Origin: UBA11663 sp049616325
GTDB lineage: Bacteria; Bacteroidota; Bacteroidia; Flavobacteriales_D; Sanyastnellaceae
Length of the DNA: 64,000 nucleotides
Assembly (NCBI GenBank): GCA_049616325.1
Contig: JBMZHG010000001.1
Coordinates: 62,001-126,000 of the forward strand
Reading direction: 5' to 3'
Shown here piece by piece: positions 34,238 to 42,359 of this stretch. The position numbers and the translations under genes were made by a program. The notes under the pieces were generated by a model. It saw nothing but the letters and a program-made list of their open reading frames with translations. It searched no databases and was not told where the DNA came from. The first letter of the stretch is position 1. The number at the start of each line of letters is the position of its first letter.

Positions 34238-35225
34238 GGTTCGATTTGGCTTCGCTGCGTTGGCTGCGTTCGTTGTCGGTTTGGCGTCGTGCGAGTCCCC
34301 TGCACCTCCTTCGAGAGGCACCCAACCCGACTCTAAAAGCATCGCCGCTCCGGCGTTCGACGCCGATTCGGCGTACGCGTATGTGGAGAGGCAGGTGGCG
34401 TTTGGGCCTCGGGTACCCAACACCGCACCGCACGAAGCTTGTGCCGATTGGTTGGCCGCCGAATTGGCACGCCACGGAGCGGATGTCACGGTGCAGGAAG
34501 GCCGCGCTCGGGCGTTTGACGGCACAGTGCTCAACATGAAGAACATCGTTGGGACGTTCCACCCCGAATCCCGAGACCGCATTCTGCTCTTCGCCCATTG
34601 GGACACGCGCCCATTCGCAGACAAGGACACGACCCGAACGCGAGAACCCATCGACGGGGCCAACGACGGGGGATCCGGCGTGGGCGTCCTGCTCGAAGTC
34701 GCGAGGCAATTGGGGCTCGAATCCGCCGACGTGGGCGTGGACATCGTGTTTTTCGACGCGGAAGATTACGGCCGTCCTGAATGGATGCCTTCCACAGAGA
34801 ACGGCTACCGAGATTGGTGTTTGGGCAGTCAGTTTTGGGCCCAAAACCCACACCGCCCGGGCTACCGAGCACGATTTGGAATTCTGCTTGACATGGTCGG
34901 CGCCTCGGACGCGGTTTTCCACCAGGAGGGCACGAGCCTGCGCTTCGCCCCGCACGTGGTCCGGAAAGTGTGGAAACGGGCGAGCGATTTGGGCTTTGGA
35001 AATCGCTTCAACAATTCTTCGACTCCGCCCACAATTGACGACAATTTCTTCGTGTCCGACCTTGCCGGAATCCCAAGCGCCAACATTGTGGACTACCGGA
35101 TTCAAGTTCGTCCCATGGGGTACGGTCCATTCCACCACACCCACGCCGACAACATGTCGGTCATCGACCGTGAGACGCTTCGTCAGGTTGGAACCACCGT
35201 CTTGTCGGTGGTACGTCAGCCGTAA
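34212..35225 (+). CDS. M28-family lipoprotein, glutaminyl-peptide cyclotransferase-like
   Basis: The 337-residue protein starts at ATG 34212, 26 bases before the cysS stop. A lipobox GLASC puts the lipidated Cys at 27. The zinc-hydrolase core shows HWDTRPFAD, DGANDGGSGVGVL, DAEDYGRPEW and HTHADNMSV, the M28 metal ligands. The arrangement with LLFAHWDTRP and ILLDMVGA is that of bacterial glutaminyl cyclases, which turn N-terminal Gln into pyroglutamate; Bacteroidota export such enzymes to the periplasm, where mature exported proteins often begin with Gln. Aminopeptidase activity remains possible. Confidence 0.85.
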   Translation: MAVPGRVAEVRFGFAALAAFVVGLASCESPAPPSRGTQPDSKSIAAPAFDADSAYAYVERQVAFGPRVPNTAPHEACADWLAAELARHGADVTVQEGRARAFDGTVLNMKNIVGTFHPESRDRILLFAHWDTRPFADKDTTRTREPIDGANDGGSGVGVLLEVARQLGLESADVGVDIVFFDAEDYGRPEWMPSTENGYRDWCLGSQFWAQNPHRPGYRARFGILLDMVGASDAVFHQEGTSLRFAPHVVRKVWKRASDLGFGNRFNNSSTPPTIDDNFFVSDLAGIPSANIVDYRIQVRPMGYGPFHHTHADNMSVIDRETLRQVGTTVLSVVRQP

Positions 35226-35302
35226 GTCTTCCACCAAACGCTGTCAGAAACCGCCTTGCACACCACCTCACGGGCCACCACGTGAGGAGTACCTTGGTGT
35301 CC

Positions 35303-37009
35303 ATGCTTTTTCCCCGGCCGACGCTTCGCATTTGGGCTGCCCTGACCTGGGCGTGGATGCTTGGAGCCAATACGGCAAGCTGGGCAGGTTCCCCTGGCTC
35401 ACTCCTTCACCGAGCGGACACCCTGCGTCTGGAGGGGAAAATGGTTCAAGCCATCACGTTGTACCGAACTGCGTTGACGGAGGCCCTGACCGGATGCGAG
35501 TTGTCACGAGCCCACCTCGGATTGGCCGACATCCATTGGAATGCCGGCAATGTCCTGGAAGCCCAACCCCATTTGACGGAAGCCTTGCAGACCTGCGGAA
35601 CGTGCCCCACCCACGTGCGCACCGAGCTTGTGTTGGACTTGGCACAACTGCTTGTGGCATGCGGCAAGGCGGCGCAATCCCTTGCCCTGCTCGAACAGGA
35701 ACTCAAGCTGGGAGCTTCTCCCCTGCTGGCCCCAAAAGTTCAACTGGCCGTGGTCGAACTCCATTTCGTCGAGGGCCATTGGCAGCGCGTTTGGGAAGAG
35801 TCCGCACTGCTGGAGGGAGCACGTGCGGGAGGATTGCGACTGCAAGCAGGCGCCATGCTGGGTCACCCCTTGGATCACCTTCCCGTAGAAGCGTACCTCA
35901 ACAAGTCCCAACCGAGCGAGCGCCGCGTAGTCCTCTCCGAACTCACCCACCTGCACACGTCGCTCTCCGGATCAGGTCGGCTGTTCGAAGCTTTGGATTT
36001 GGCTCGGCGACTTGCCAAGCAATTTGATCCGGTCGCAAACCGGGAGGAATGGACTGTGGCGCAGCTGCGCGTCGCGGTCTCGGCGGAACGTGCGGGACAA
36101 CCCCTCGAAGCGCTCCTGGCCTACCATGAAGCAGGACTGGCCGCTGAGCGGGTCAACGACGACGCGCTGCGCGCTCGAATTGCACGTGAACAGGCACGCT
36201 TTGAACAAGCACGTGGAGCCACGGAGGTCGCATTTCAACATTTGGCCTTGGCGGACAGCCTCACGCAATCCATGCTGCACAACGTCCACAAAGGCCGAGA
36301 CACGCGGTCTTTTCAATCGTTTCCCGTCTTGAACGAAGACCCCTTTGAATTGGCCGCGGCTGAAGCGATGCAAGCGGCCGCTTCTCCTGGGGCCTGGCCA
36401 TTTGCATGCGCGCTGATTCTTCTCGGACTAATTGCCGCCGCCCTTCGGGCCCACGAACTGAAGAAAGCCCTGCGAACAGAACGGGTACGCGCATTCCGAA
36501 TGCAGCGCATGATGAACGCGGAAGGAGATCCCTTTTCCGTGCCAACGGAAGCCCATTCCGACTTTCAAGTCACCAAACATGGCGAGGTGGAGGAAGTCTT
36601 GACTCGCCCCGACCGTTTGGACTTCGACGACGTCATCGCCTCGTTGGAAATGGACCACGGCACAGCCGTAGAATGGGAGTTTGACGGCACCCCTGAGGGC
36701 CGCGAAGCACCGGACGGGTTGTTGTCCCTCCTTTCAGTTACCGTGAAAAGGTTGTTGGAGGGAAATCCTTCAGCCTCCTCGTTTTCGGGACGAATTCGAA
36801 ACGATTGGCAGGGAATCCAGGTGGAAATCGAAGGCCCTGAAACCCCCTCCACCCAGGAACTGCAGCGCATGTTTGCCGGAGGAACGCACAGTTCCAAATG
36901 GAACCCCGTGTTGCTCCAGATTGAAAAACTCGCCGGGAGATTTACCGTGGAAAAGCGCCCGACTGGGGAATTGGCTTTGACTTTTCTGCTGCCTCACGTC
37001 AAAGCCTAG
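35303..37009 (+). CDS. TPR membrane protein with a degenerate histidine-kinase-like tail
   Basis: The 568-residue product starts at ATG 35303 (MLFPRPTLRIWAALTWAWMLG, signal peptide); GTG 35282 is an alternative. Residues 30-340 carry TPR-like helices (MVQAITLYRTALTEAL, LAQLLVACGKAAQSLALLEQ, EALLAYHEAGLAAERV). A transmembrane helix (WPFACALILLGLIAAALRA, about 365-383) leads to a cytoplasmic tail. The last 110 residues resemble a HATPase fold (LLSLLSVTVKRLLEGNPSAS, IQVEIEGPETPS, LLQIEKLAGRFTVEKR, LALTFLLP), but N-box, DxGxG and GxGLGL are gone and no phospho-His box is evident. It looks like a pseudo-kinase derived from a TPR sensor kinase. Confidence 0.75.
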   Translation: MLFPRPTLRIWAALTWAWMLGANTASWAGSPGSLLHRADTLRLEGKMVQAITLYRTALTEALTGCELSRAHLGLADIHWNAGNVLEAQPHLTEALQTCGTCPTHVRTELVLDLAQLLVACGKAAQSLALLEQELKLGASPLLAPKVQLAVVELHFVEGHWQRVWEESALLEGARAGGLRLQAGAMLGHPLDHLPVEAYLNKSQPSERRVVLSELTHLHTSLSGSGRLFEALDLARRLAKQFDPVANREEWTVAQLRVAVSAERAGQPLEALLAYHEAGLAAERVNDDALRARIAREQARFEQARGATEVAFQHLALADSLTQSMLHNVHKGRDTRSFQSFPVLNEDPFELAAAEAMQAAASPGAWPFACALILLGLIAAALRAHELKKALRTERVRAFRMQRMMNAEGDPFSVPTEAHSDFQVTKHGEVEEVLTRPDRLDFDDVIASLEMDHGTAVEWEFDGTPEGREAPDGLLSLLSVTVKRLLEGNPSASSFSGRIRNDWQGIQVEIEGPETPSTQELQRMFAGGTHSSKWNPVLLQIEKLAGRFTVEKRPTGELALTFLLPHVKA

Positions 37010-37024
37010 CCGCCCAACGCGTAT

Positions 37025-38041
37025 TCAGCGCTCGCCTGCGAATTGGTCCAAGAAGCGGCGGTCGTTCTCGAAGAAGTGGCGAAGGTCCCCGATTTGGTAC
37101 CTCAGCATCGTGATTCGTTCGATCCCCATGCCGAAAGCGTAGCCGCTGTACACGTTGGGATCGATGCCGCTTGCTTCGAGGACGTTGGGGTCCACCATGC
37201 CGCAGCCCAAAATCTCCAGCCAGCCCGTCCCCTTGGTGATTCGCTTGTCGACTTCCGTCTTCAATCCCCAATACACATCTACCTCGGCGCTTGGTTCCGT
37301 GAACGGAAAATAGGACGGGCGCAACCGAATGTCGGTGTCTGGACCGAAGAAGCACCGGGCAAAGTGCAGCAGCGTTTGCTTCAAATCGGCAAACGACACC
37401 CCCTTGTCGATGTACAATCCCTCGATTTGATGGAACATGCAGTGCGCCCGGGCCGAAATCGCCTCGTTGCGGAACACGCGGCCTGGCATGATCAAGCGCA
37501 TAGGCGGCTCACGCTTTTCCATCTCCCGCACCTGCACGGAGCTGGTGTGCGTGCGCAGCAAGATGTCAGGGTCGCGTTCCACGAAGAACGTGTCCTGCAT
37601 GTCGCGTGCCGGGTGCTCTGGCGGGAAGTTCAAGCCACTGAAAACGTGCCAATCATCCTCGATTTCAGGTCCCTCGGCCACGGCAAAACCCATGTTCTGG
37701 AAGATGTCCACGATTTCCCGGCGCACCACTTGCAAAGGGTGGTGGGTCCCCAACGGGACCCCACCGGACGGACGAGTCGCATCCTCCCCCGAAGCTTGCG
37801 GGCGCGCTACTGTGGCATGCTGGGCTTCGCTTACCTTGGCCTCAACAGCCTGCTTGAGCGCATTTAGCATGGGACCGAGCTCGCGCTTTTGGTCCCCGGG
37901 CACCTCCTTGAACGAGGCCATCAGGTCCTTGATTTTTCCCTTGCGTCCGAGGTACGCTACACGAAACGCCTCGACCGCTTCCGGTCCCTCAAATCGAGCG
38001 CCGGCCACGTCGTCCATCATGCCTTCGATCAATTCCTTCAT
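37025..38041 (-). CDS. pheS: Phenylalanyl-tRNA synthetase alpha subunit
   Basis: The 338-residue subunit carries the class II catalytic core of the PheS2-PheT2 enzyme. Start ATG 38041 is preferred over TTG 38050. A helical N-terminal coiled coil (YLGRKGKIKDLMASFK) precedes motif 1 (HPLQVVRREIVDIFQNMGF), motif 2 (MPGRVFRNEAISARAH) and motif 3 (GYAFGMGIERITML); TGWLEILGCGMV lies in the substrate pocket. It is downstream of the cyclophilin gene on the same strand by 19 bases. pheT lies about 1.8 kb away in the opposite orientation, so the subunits are not in one operon. Confidence 0.96.
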   Translation of the reverse strand: MKELIEGMMDDVAGARFEGPEAVEAFRVAYLGRKGKIKDLMASFKEVPGDQKRELGPMLNALKQAVEAKVSEAQHATVARPQASGEDATRPSGGVPLGTHHPLQVVRREIVDIFQNMGFAVAEGPEIEDDWHVFSGLNFPPEHPARDMQDTFFVERDPDILLRTHTSSVQVREMEKREPPMRLIMPGRVFRNEAISARAHCMFHQIEGLYIDKGVSFADLKQTLLHFARCFFGPDTDIRLRPSYFPFTEPSAEVDVYWGLKTEVDKRITKGTGWLEILGCGMVDPNVLEASGIDPNVYSGYAFGMGIERITMLRYQIGDLRHFFENDRRFLDQFAGER

Positions 38042-38060
38042 GTTGCCCAAGTCCAGCGGT

Positions 38061-38843
38061 TCAGTTCAAGCGCTTCATGCTCATGACCACGTCCTCCAGA
38101 GGACGGTCACCGCGTCGGCGGTCCGTGGGGACCGCTGCGATGCTGTCCACAATGTCCAAGCCTTCCACCACGTAACCAAAGACGGTGTATTGCATGTCCA
38201 AGAACGGCGTACCACCAACAGTCTTGTACGCTTCGCGCGCCTCCTCTGAATACACGAACTGCCCATTTTCCACGTTGGCCAACCCGTTGCCGTATTCCTG
38301 AGCAAAGTTGGCAATGCGGCCTTCGATTCCTGAAAGCTCGTTCTCGCTGAATTGGCGACCTTGAACGAGATAAAATTGGCTTCCTGAGCTGCGACGCTCG
38401 GGGTTCACATTGTCGCCTTGTCGCGCTGCGGACAACGCGCCTTTGACGTGGAGCAAATCGGGCCGGATTTCCGCCTCCACCGTGTACCCAGGTCCTCCGC
38501 TTCCCAACCGCGCGTTGGCGTCCGCTCCCTTGCTTTGGGGGTCGCCACCTTGAACCATGAATTCGCGGATGACGCGGTGAAACAAGAGGCTGTCGTAAAA
38601 CTGTTCGTCCACAAGCTTGAGGAAATTGTCCCGGTGCTGGGGCGTGGAATCGCTGAGTTGCACCACCATGGACCCAAACTTCGTGTCAATCTGAACCCTT
38701 GCCGGCTCGAGAGAACCCGAACCTGCAGGACCCTTGGGCGCCTCGCATCCCGAGGCAGACATCAACAACGCGGCAACCGCCACCATCAGGGTCGTGGCGA
38801 AGAAGGAAGGCGCGTGGGTGCGCATTTGGTCTTTTTTCATCAT
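38061..38843 (-). CDS. Cyclophilin-type peptidyl-prolyl isomerase lipoprotein
   Basis: The 260-residue protein has a lipoprotein signal (MSASGC, Cys33) and a cyclophilin domain: TKFGSMVVQLSDSTPQHRDNF, FYDSLLFHRVIREFMVQGGD (catalytic Arg and the FMxQGGD motif), SSGSQFYLVQG and TVFGYVVEGLDIVDSI. An insertion of about 35 residues (FSENELSGIEGRIANFAQEY onwards) is typical of Bacteroidota periplasmic cyclophilins. It assists folding of exported proteins. It precedes pheS and has a TACCTTTG box 16 bases upstream of ATG 38843. Confidence 0.93.
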   Translation of the reverse strand: MMKKDQMRTHAPSFFATTLMVAVAALLMSASGCEAPKGPAGSGSLEPARVQIDTKFGSMVVQLSDSTPQHRDNFLKLVDEQFYDSLLFHRVIREFMVQGGDPQSKGADANARLGSGGPGYTVEAEIRPDLLHVKGALSAARQGDNVNPERRSSGSQFYLVQGRQFSENELSGIEGRIANFAQEYGNGLANVENGQFVYSEEAREAYKTVGGTPFLDMQYTVFGYVVEGLDIVDSIAAVPTDRRRGDRPLEDVVMSMKRLN

Positions 38844-38859
38844 CTTTGGGGTCGAGCGT

Positions 38860-38867
38860 CAAAGGTA
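38860..38867 (-). promoter_or_regulatory. Candidate -7 box (TACCTTTG) of the cyclophilin-pheS pair
   Basis: Minus-strand TACCTTTG lies 16 bases upstream of ATG 38843 in the 50-base divergent spacer. No clear -33 TTG at 19-21 bases. Confidence 0.5.
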
Positions 38868-38893
38868 GACGCCATCCAAGACACGACACGACC

Positions 38894-39274
38894 ATGAACC
38901 GCATTTTCTCCTTCGCTTTGGTTGCTGCAGCAGGATTGTTGCTCGCCGGTTGTTACGAAATGGACGAAACTATCGCCAACATTTACGTCGTTCGCGACGA
39001 AGGCGGGGTGGAAGTTCCCGTGTCAGACGCCGAAGTGCGGTTGTACGCGTTGGGATCTTTGGAAGGGGACTTTAATGGCGAACCGCGGTTTGACACCACC
39101 CAAGTCACCACCAACGAAGGATTCACCTCCTTCAACTTCTCGAGCTTTTACGTCGCTGGCCAGGCTGGGTTTGCCGTGCTTGACGTCGAATGCACCAAGG
39201 GTGCCCTGTCCGGCAGCGGGCTGATCAAAATCGTGGAGATGGAGACCAGCGAGGTCACCGTCGTCATGGAGTAA
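38894..39274 (+). CDS. Small lipoprotein of unknown function
   Basis: The 126-residue product starts at ATG 38894 with a good lipoprotein signal (LLLAGC, Cys20). The mature part is acidic and beta-rich (ANIYVVRDEGGVEVPVSDAE, VRLYALGSLEGD, TTNEGFTSFNFSSFYVAGQAG, VVME end) and resembles a small carboxypeptidase-regulatory-like or Ig-like beta-sandwich. No enzyme motif is visible. It is divergent from the cyclophilin gene and convergent on the 119-residue gene. Confidence 0.75.
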   Translation: MNRIFSFALVAAAGLLLAGCYEMDETIANIYVVRDEGGVEVPVSDAEVRLYALGSLEGDFNGEPRFDTTQVTTNEGFTSFNFSSFYVAGQAGFAVLDVECTKGALSGSGLIKIVEMETSEVTVVME

Positions 39275-39289
39275 CCTTCCTGGCCCTTC

Positions 39290-39649
39290 TCATTCGTTTT
39301 CTGCGGCCTCTCGGCCGATCCAAGCGGCGAAGTAGTCCAACAATGCGCGCTTCATCATGACTTCCTGTTCCTCGGGTGTCAGGGCCGGCATCGGCGCGCC
39401 GAGAGAGAAATGAGGCCAACCGTCTTCGTCCACCCCGTCTCGGACGTAGTGCCCCAACGGTTCCAACAACGTGCAGACCCCCACGTGCATCAGGTCCATC
39501 TTTTCGTCCTTTTTGTACCTCCTGGCTCCTTGCCCGGCCTCTTGCAAACCCACGGCAAAGACCATGGTCGTCACGTCCGGCTCTTCGCCGAAGCGGTCCA
39601 TCATCAGCTTTACTAGCGTCTGCCAATCTCGCTCAAATGCGTAATCCAT
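39290..39649 (-). CDS. Conserved hypothetical protein, 119 residues
   Basis: The start is ATG 39649 (MDYAFERDWQTLVKLMMDRF); a longer open frame runs back through tRNA-Pro and is rejected. The protein is soluble, acidic and mostly helical, with VTTMVFAVGLQEAGQGARRYKK split over residues 26-47, DLMHVGVCTLLEPLGHY and FSLGAPMPALTPEEQEVMMK. It has no signal peptide or known motif. It recalls short uncharacterised Bacteroidota proteins, and I give no function. It is isolated from tRNA-Pro by a terminator. Confidence 0.7.
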   Translation of the reverse strand: MDYAFERDWQTLVKLMMDRFGEEPDVTTMVFAVGLQEAGQGARRYKKDEKMDLMHVGVCTLLEPLGHYVRDGVDEDGWPHFSLGAPMPALTPEEQEVMMKRALLDYFAAWIGREAAENE

Positions 39650-39674
39650 GCGGGGACTAAGTTCGATTCGGATG

Positions 39675-39704
39675 CAAAAAAAGCCACGATTTCTCGTGGC
39701 TTTG
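39675..39704 (-). terminator. Rho-independent terminator of tRNA-Pro
   Basis: On the minus strand the stem AAAGCCACGA / TCGTGGCTTT encloses the loop GAAA and continues into a T-run (bases 39675-39680), directly after the tRNA-Pro 3' end. This is a strong intrinsic terminator. Confidence 0.9.
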
Positions 39705-39705
39705 G

Positions 39706-39778
39706 TCGGGATGACTGGACTTGAACCAGCGACCACACGTCCCCCAGACGCGTACTCTACCAACTGAGCTACATCCCG
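39706..39778 (-). tRNA. tRNA-Pro (anticodon GGG)
   Basis: The 73-base gene has a seven-pair acceptor stem (CGGGATG with CATCCCG), discriminator A, D-arm GTAGCTCAGTTGGTAGAGTA, anticodon stem CGCGT/ACGTG (one G-T pair) around loop CTGGGGG with anticodon GGG, and T-arm GCTGGTTCAAGTCCAGT. The 3' CCA is not encoded. It has its own promoter box upstream and terminator downstream. Confidence 0.96.
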
Positions 39779-39789
39779 ATGGAGGGGTG

Positions 39790-39797
39790 CAAATGTA
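39790..39797 (-). promoter_or_regulatory. -7 box (TACATTTG) of tRNA-Pro
   Basis: Minus-strand TACATTTG matches TAnnTTTG exactly and ends 11 bases before the tRNA 5' end, the expected spacing for a short leader. Confidence 0.6.
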
Positions 39798-39834
39798 GGC
39801 GATTTTCTTCCAAGGAAAAAGCCTCTGAACAAAG

Positions 39835-39842
39835 TAGATTTG
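39835..39842 (+). promoter_or_regulatory. -7 box (TAGATTTG) of pheT
   Basis: Plus-strand TAGATTTG matches TAnnTTTG and lies 32 bases before ATG 39875. It is divergent from the tRNA-Pro promoter. Confidence 0.5.
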
Positions 39843-39874
39843 CAAGACCACAAATGGCCTGAAAACCTCCTCCC

Positions 39875-42358
39875 ATGAAAATCTCCGCACGCTGGCTGCA
39901 ACAGCTGTTTCCGTTTGACGTTCCCGTCGAACAAGCCGCGCAAGTGCTCACCGCAACGGGCTTGGAAGTCGAAGGGGTCGAGCGCGTGGAAGACATTCCC
40001 GGGGGATTGGCCGGCGTGGTCGTGGGCCACGTCACTTCTGTGTCGCCTCACCCCAATGCGGACCGACTTCGCCTCTGCAGAGTGGACGTTGGTGCCGAGA
40101 CGTTGGACATTGTCTGCGGTGCCAGCAACGTTGCGGAAGGCCAAAAAGTCCCTGTTGCCACCGTCGGTGCGACGCTCCACCCTTCAGAAGGCGAACCCTT
40201 CAAAATCAAGAAAGGAAAGATTCGAGGCGAAGTGTCGATGGGCATGATCTGCGCCGAAGACGAACTCGGTTTGGGCACGAACCACGACGGCATTCTCGTG
40301 CTGGACGACGATGCGGTCCCGGGCACTCCGCTCGCCGAATGGATAGGACTCGGGGGCGACGAAGTGATTGAAATTGGGCTAACGCCCAACCGAAACGACG
40401 CCATGGGCCATTGGGGGGTTGCCCGCGACCTCCGTGCCGGATTGAAGCACGGCACCGTAGACGGGGTCGGACCGGTCAAGGTCGGGGAATTGACGTTTCC
40501 GGCCACGACGGACTTGACGGAGGTGCTGAGCCGAGGAAGCAACGTCAAACTTGTCGTCGAGGCGACGGAAGACTGCCCGCATTACTTGGCCGTGGAACTC
40601 CACAACGTGATCGTCGGGCCGAGCCCCGAATGGGCCCAAAAACAGCTCCGCGCCATCGGCGTGCAGCCCATCAACAACGTGGTGGACGCCACGAATTTGG
40701 TGCTTCATGAATTCGGAAATCCGCTGCACGCCTTCGACCTAGACCAAATCGGAGGGAGCACCGTCACAGTGCGGAAAGCCGCTGCCGAGGAACCCTTCAC
40801 CACCCTGGACGACCAAAACCGGACCCTGGACGAACGCGATTTGGTGATTGCCGACGACGCGAAACCCCTGTGCCTCGCAGGAGTTTACGGTGGCGCACAA
40901 AGCGGGGTAAGTGAGAAGACGGCCCGGGTGTTGCTCGAGGCAGCGTGGTTCCATCCCGTCACGGTCCGCAAGACGGCCAAACGCCACACGCTCAGTACCG
41001 ACGCGAGCTTCCGATTTGAGCGCGGGGTCGATCCCGCAACCGTGCGCGTCGCCGCCGAACGATGTGTTTTCCTGCTGCAGGAATGGGCAGGAGCCACCGT
41101 CGAAGGCGCCGTGGAGCACGCCGGCGAACCCGCCGTGCGCGATGCCCAAGTGGACGTGTCGTTAAATTGGTTGTTCGGCTTTCTGGGAACTTCGTTGAGT
41201 GTAGGTCGTCTGGCGTCCATTTTCGACTCGTTGGACATCGTGGTGGAAGATCGCGGCGACGACGTGTGGCGTTTGAGGGTTCCCTCGTACCGGAGTGACG
41301 TGACCAGGCCGGCCGACGTTGCCGAAGAAGTGCTTCGCATTCACGGTTTCGACCACGTCCCCATCCCCGATCGCATGACGGGGACCCTGGAGGTACCCGC
41401 GAAGCCCAACCGAGAAGACGTCTTGTTTGGCTGGCGGGAACTGCTCGTGAGTTTGGGGTTTTCTGAAATCATGTCCAATTCTCTGACCAAGGCCTCCTAC
41501 GCGGAATTGGTGGCGGATCGGGCGCTTGACCCCAGCCGCAGTGTGCACATGTTGAATCCCTTGAGTGCGGATCTCGGAGCAATGCGGCAGAGTTTGGTGT
41601 TCCAAGGCCTGGAGGCCATCGCACGCAACACCAACCATCAACAGCCGGATTTGCGGTTGTTTGAATTTGGGCGCAGCTACACCAAGGGCGACCCAAACGA
41701 AGACGGAAAGTCGACATACGTCGAAAAGGAGCACCTCAGCATGTGGGTCACAGGTCGGGAATTCCCTGAGTCGTGGAACCGACCCAAGGGCAAAGAAGGG
41801 CGCGCCACACTTTTCACCTTGAAACATGCTGTAGAGACGCTGATGCAACGTGTGGGGCTTGAGGTCTTGGCCGAGCCAGAACCCACGGACACTGGGTTGC
41901 TGGCAGAAGGATTGGTGCTCCGTCACCGAAACGGAAACGAGGTGGGTCGTTGGGGAATGGTTCAGCCTTCGGTGGCAGCAGCCTGCGGCGTGGAGGCGCC
42001 TGTGTTTTGGGCCGACTTGGACGTCGCCCAACTTTGGAAGGCCGTGAAAAAGCGCAAGGTGAAGGCCCACGACTTGCCGAAATTCCCTTCCGTGCGGCGC
42101 GATTTGGCCGTGGTGGTGGACCGCAGTGTGGCCTACGAAACCTTGAAGCAAGCTGCGGCAAATGCCGAGAAAAAGTTGCTCAAAGACGTGCAGTTGTTTG
42201 ACGTCTACCAAGGAAAAGGCCTGGCGGAAAACGAGAAGAGCTACGCCATGGCGTTCAAGCTTCAGAATCCCGACGCAACGTTGAACGACAAACAAATCGA
42301 ATCGGCCATGGCCCGCATCTTGAGCGCGTTGGAAGGAGCCGGGGCGCGCTTGCGTTGA
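39875..42358 (+). CDS. pheT: Phenylalanyl-tRNA synthetase beta subunit
   Basis: The 827-residue beta subunit begins MKISARWLQQLFPFD, then has an OB-fold tRNA-binding insert (VVVGHVTSVSPHPNADRLRL to about residue 150), the B3/B4 editing domain (LTPNRNDAMGHWGVARDL, then VDATNLVLHEFGNPLHAFD), the B5 domain, a pseudo-catalytic core (RQSLVFQGLEAIARNTNHQ) and a C-terminal FDX-ACB anticodon-binding domain (PKFPSVRRDLAVVVDRSVAY). Length fits the family. The next gene begins two bases after the stop, so they are likely cotranscribed. Confidence 0.97.
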   Translation: MKISARWLQQLFPFDVPVEQAAQVLTATGLEVEGVERVEDIPGGLAGVVVGHVTSVSPHPNADRLRLCRVDVGAETLDIVCGASNVAEGQKVPVATVGATLHPSEGEPFKIKKGKIRGEVSMGMICAEDELGLGTNHDGILVLDDDAVPGTPLAEWIGLGGDEVIEIGLTPNRNDAMGHWGVARDLRAGLKHGTVDGVGPVKVGELTFPATTDLTEVLSRGSNVKLVVEATEDCPHYLAVELHNVIVGPSPEWAQKQLRAIGVQPINNVVDATNLVLHEFGNPLHAFDLDQIGGSTVTVRKAAAEEPFTTLDDQNRTLDERDLVIADDAKPLCLAGVYGGAQSGVSEKTARVLLEAAWFHPVTVRKTAKRHTLSTDASFRFERGVDPATVRVAAERCVFLLQEWAGATVEGAVEHAGEPAVRDAQVDVSLNWLFGFLGTSLSVGRLASIFDSLDIVVEDRGDDVWRLRVPSYRSDVTRPADVAEEVLRIHGFDHVPIPDRMTGTLEVPAKPNREDVLFGWRELLVSLGFSEIMSNSLTKASYAELVADRALDPSRSVHMLNPLSADLGAMRQSLVFQGLEAIARNTNHQQPDLRLFEFGRSYTKGDPNEDGKSTYVEKEHLSMWVTGREFPESWNRPKGKEGRATLFTLKHAVETLMQRVGLEVLAEPEPTDTGLLAEGLVLRHRNGNEVGRWGMVQPSVAAACGVEAPVFWADLDVAQLWKAVKKRKVKAHDLPKFPSVRRDLAVVVDRSVAYETLKQAAANAEKKLLKDVQLFDVYQGKGLAENEKSYAMAFKLQNPDATLNDKQIESAMARILSALEGAGARLR

Positions 42359-42359
42359 C

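Noticed and set aside
35266..35287. Seven-pair hairpin (CCTCACG / CGTGAGG) before the TPR pseudo-kinase gene
   Set aside because: The eight-base loop and lack of a T-run make it a weak terminator; chance cannot be excluded.
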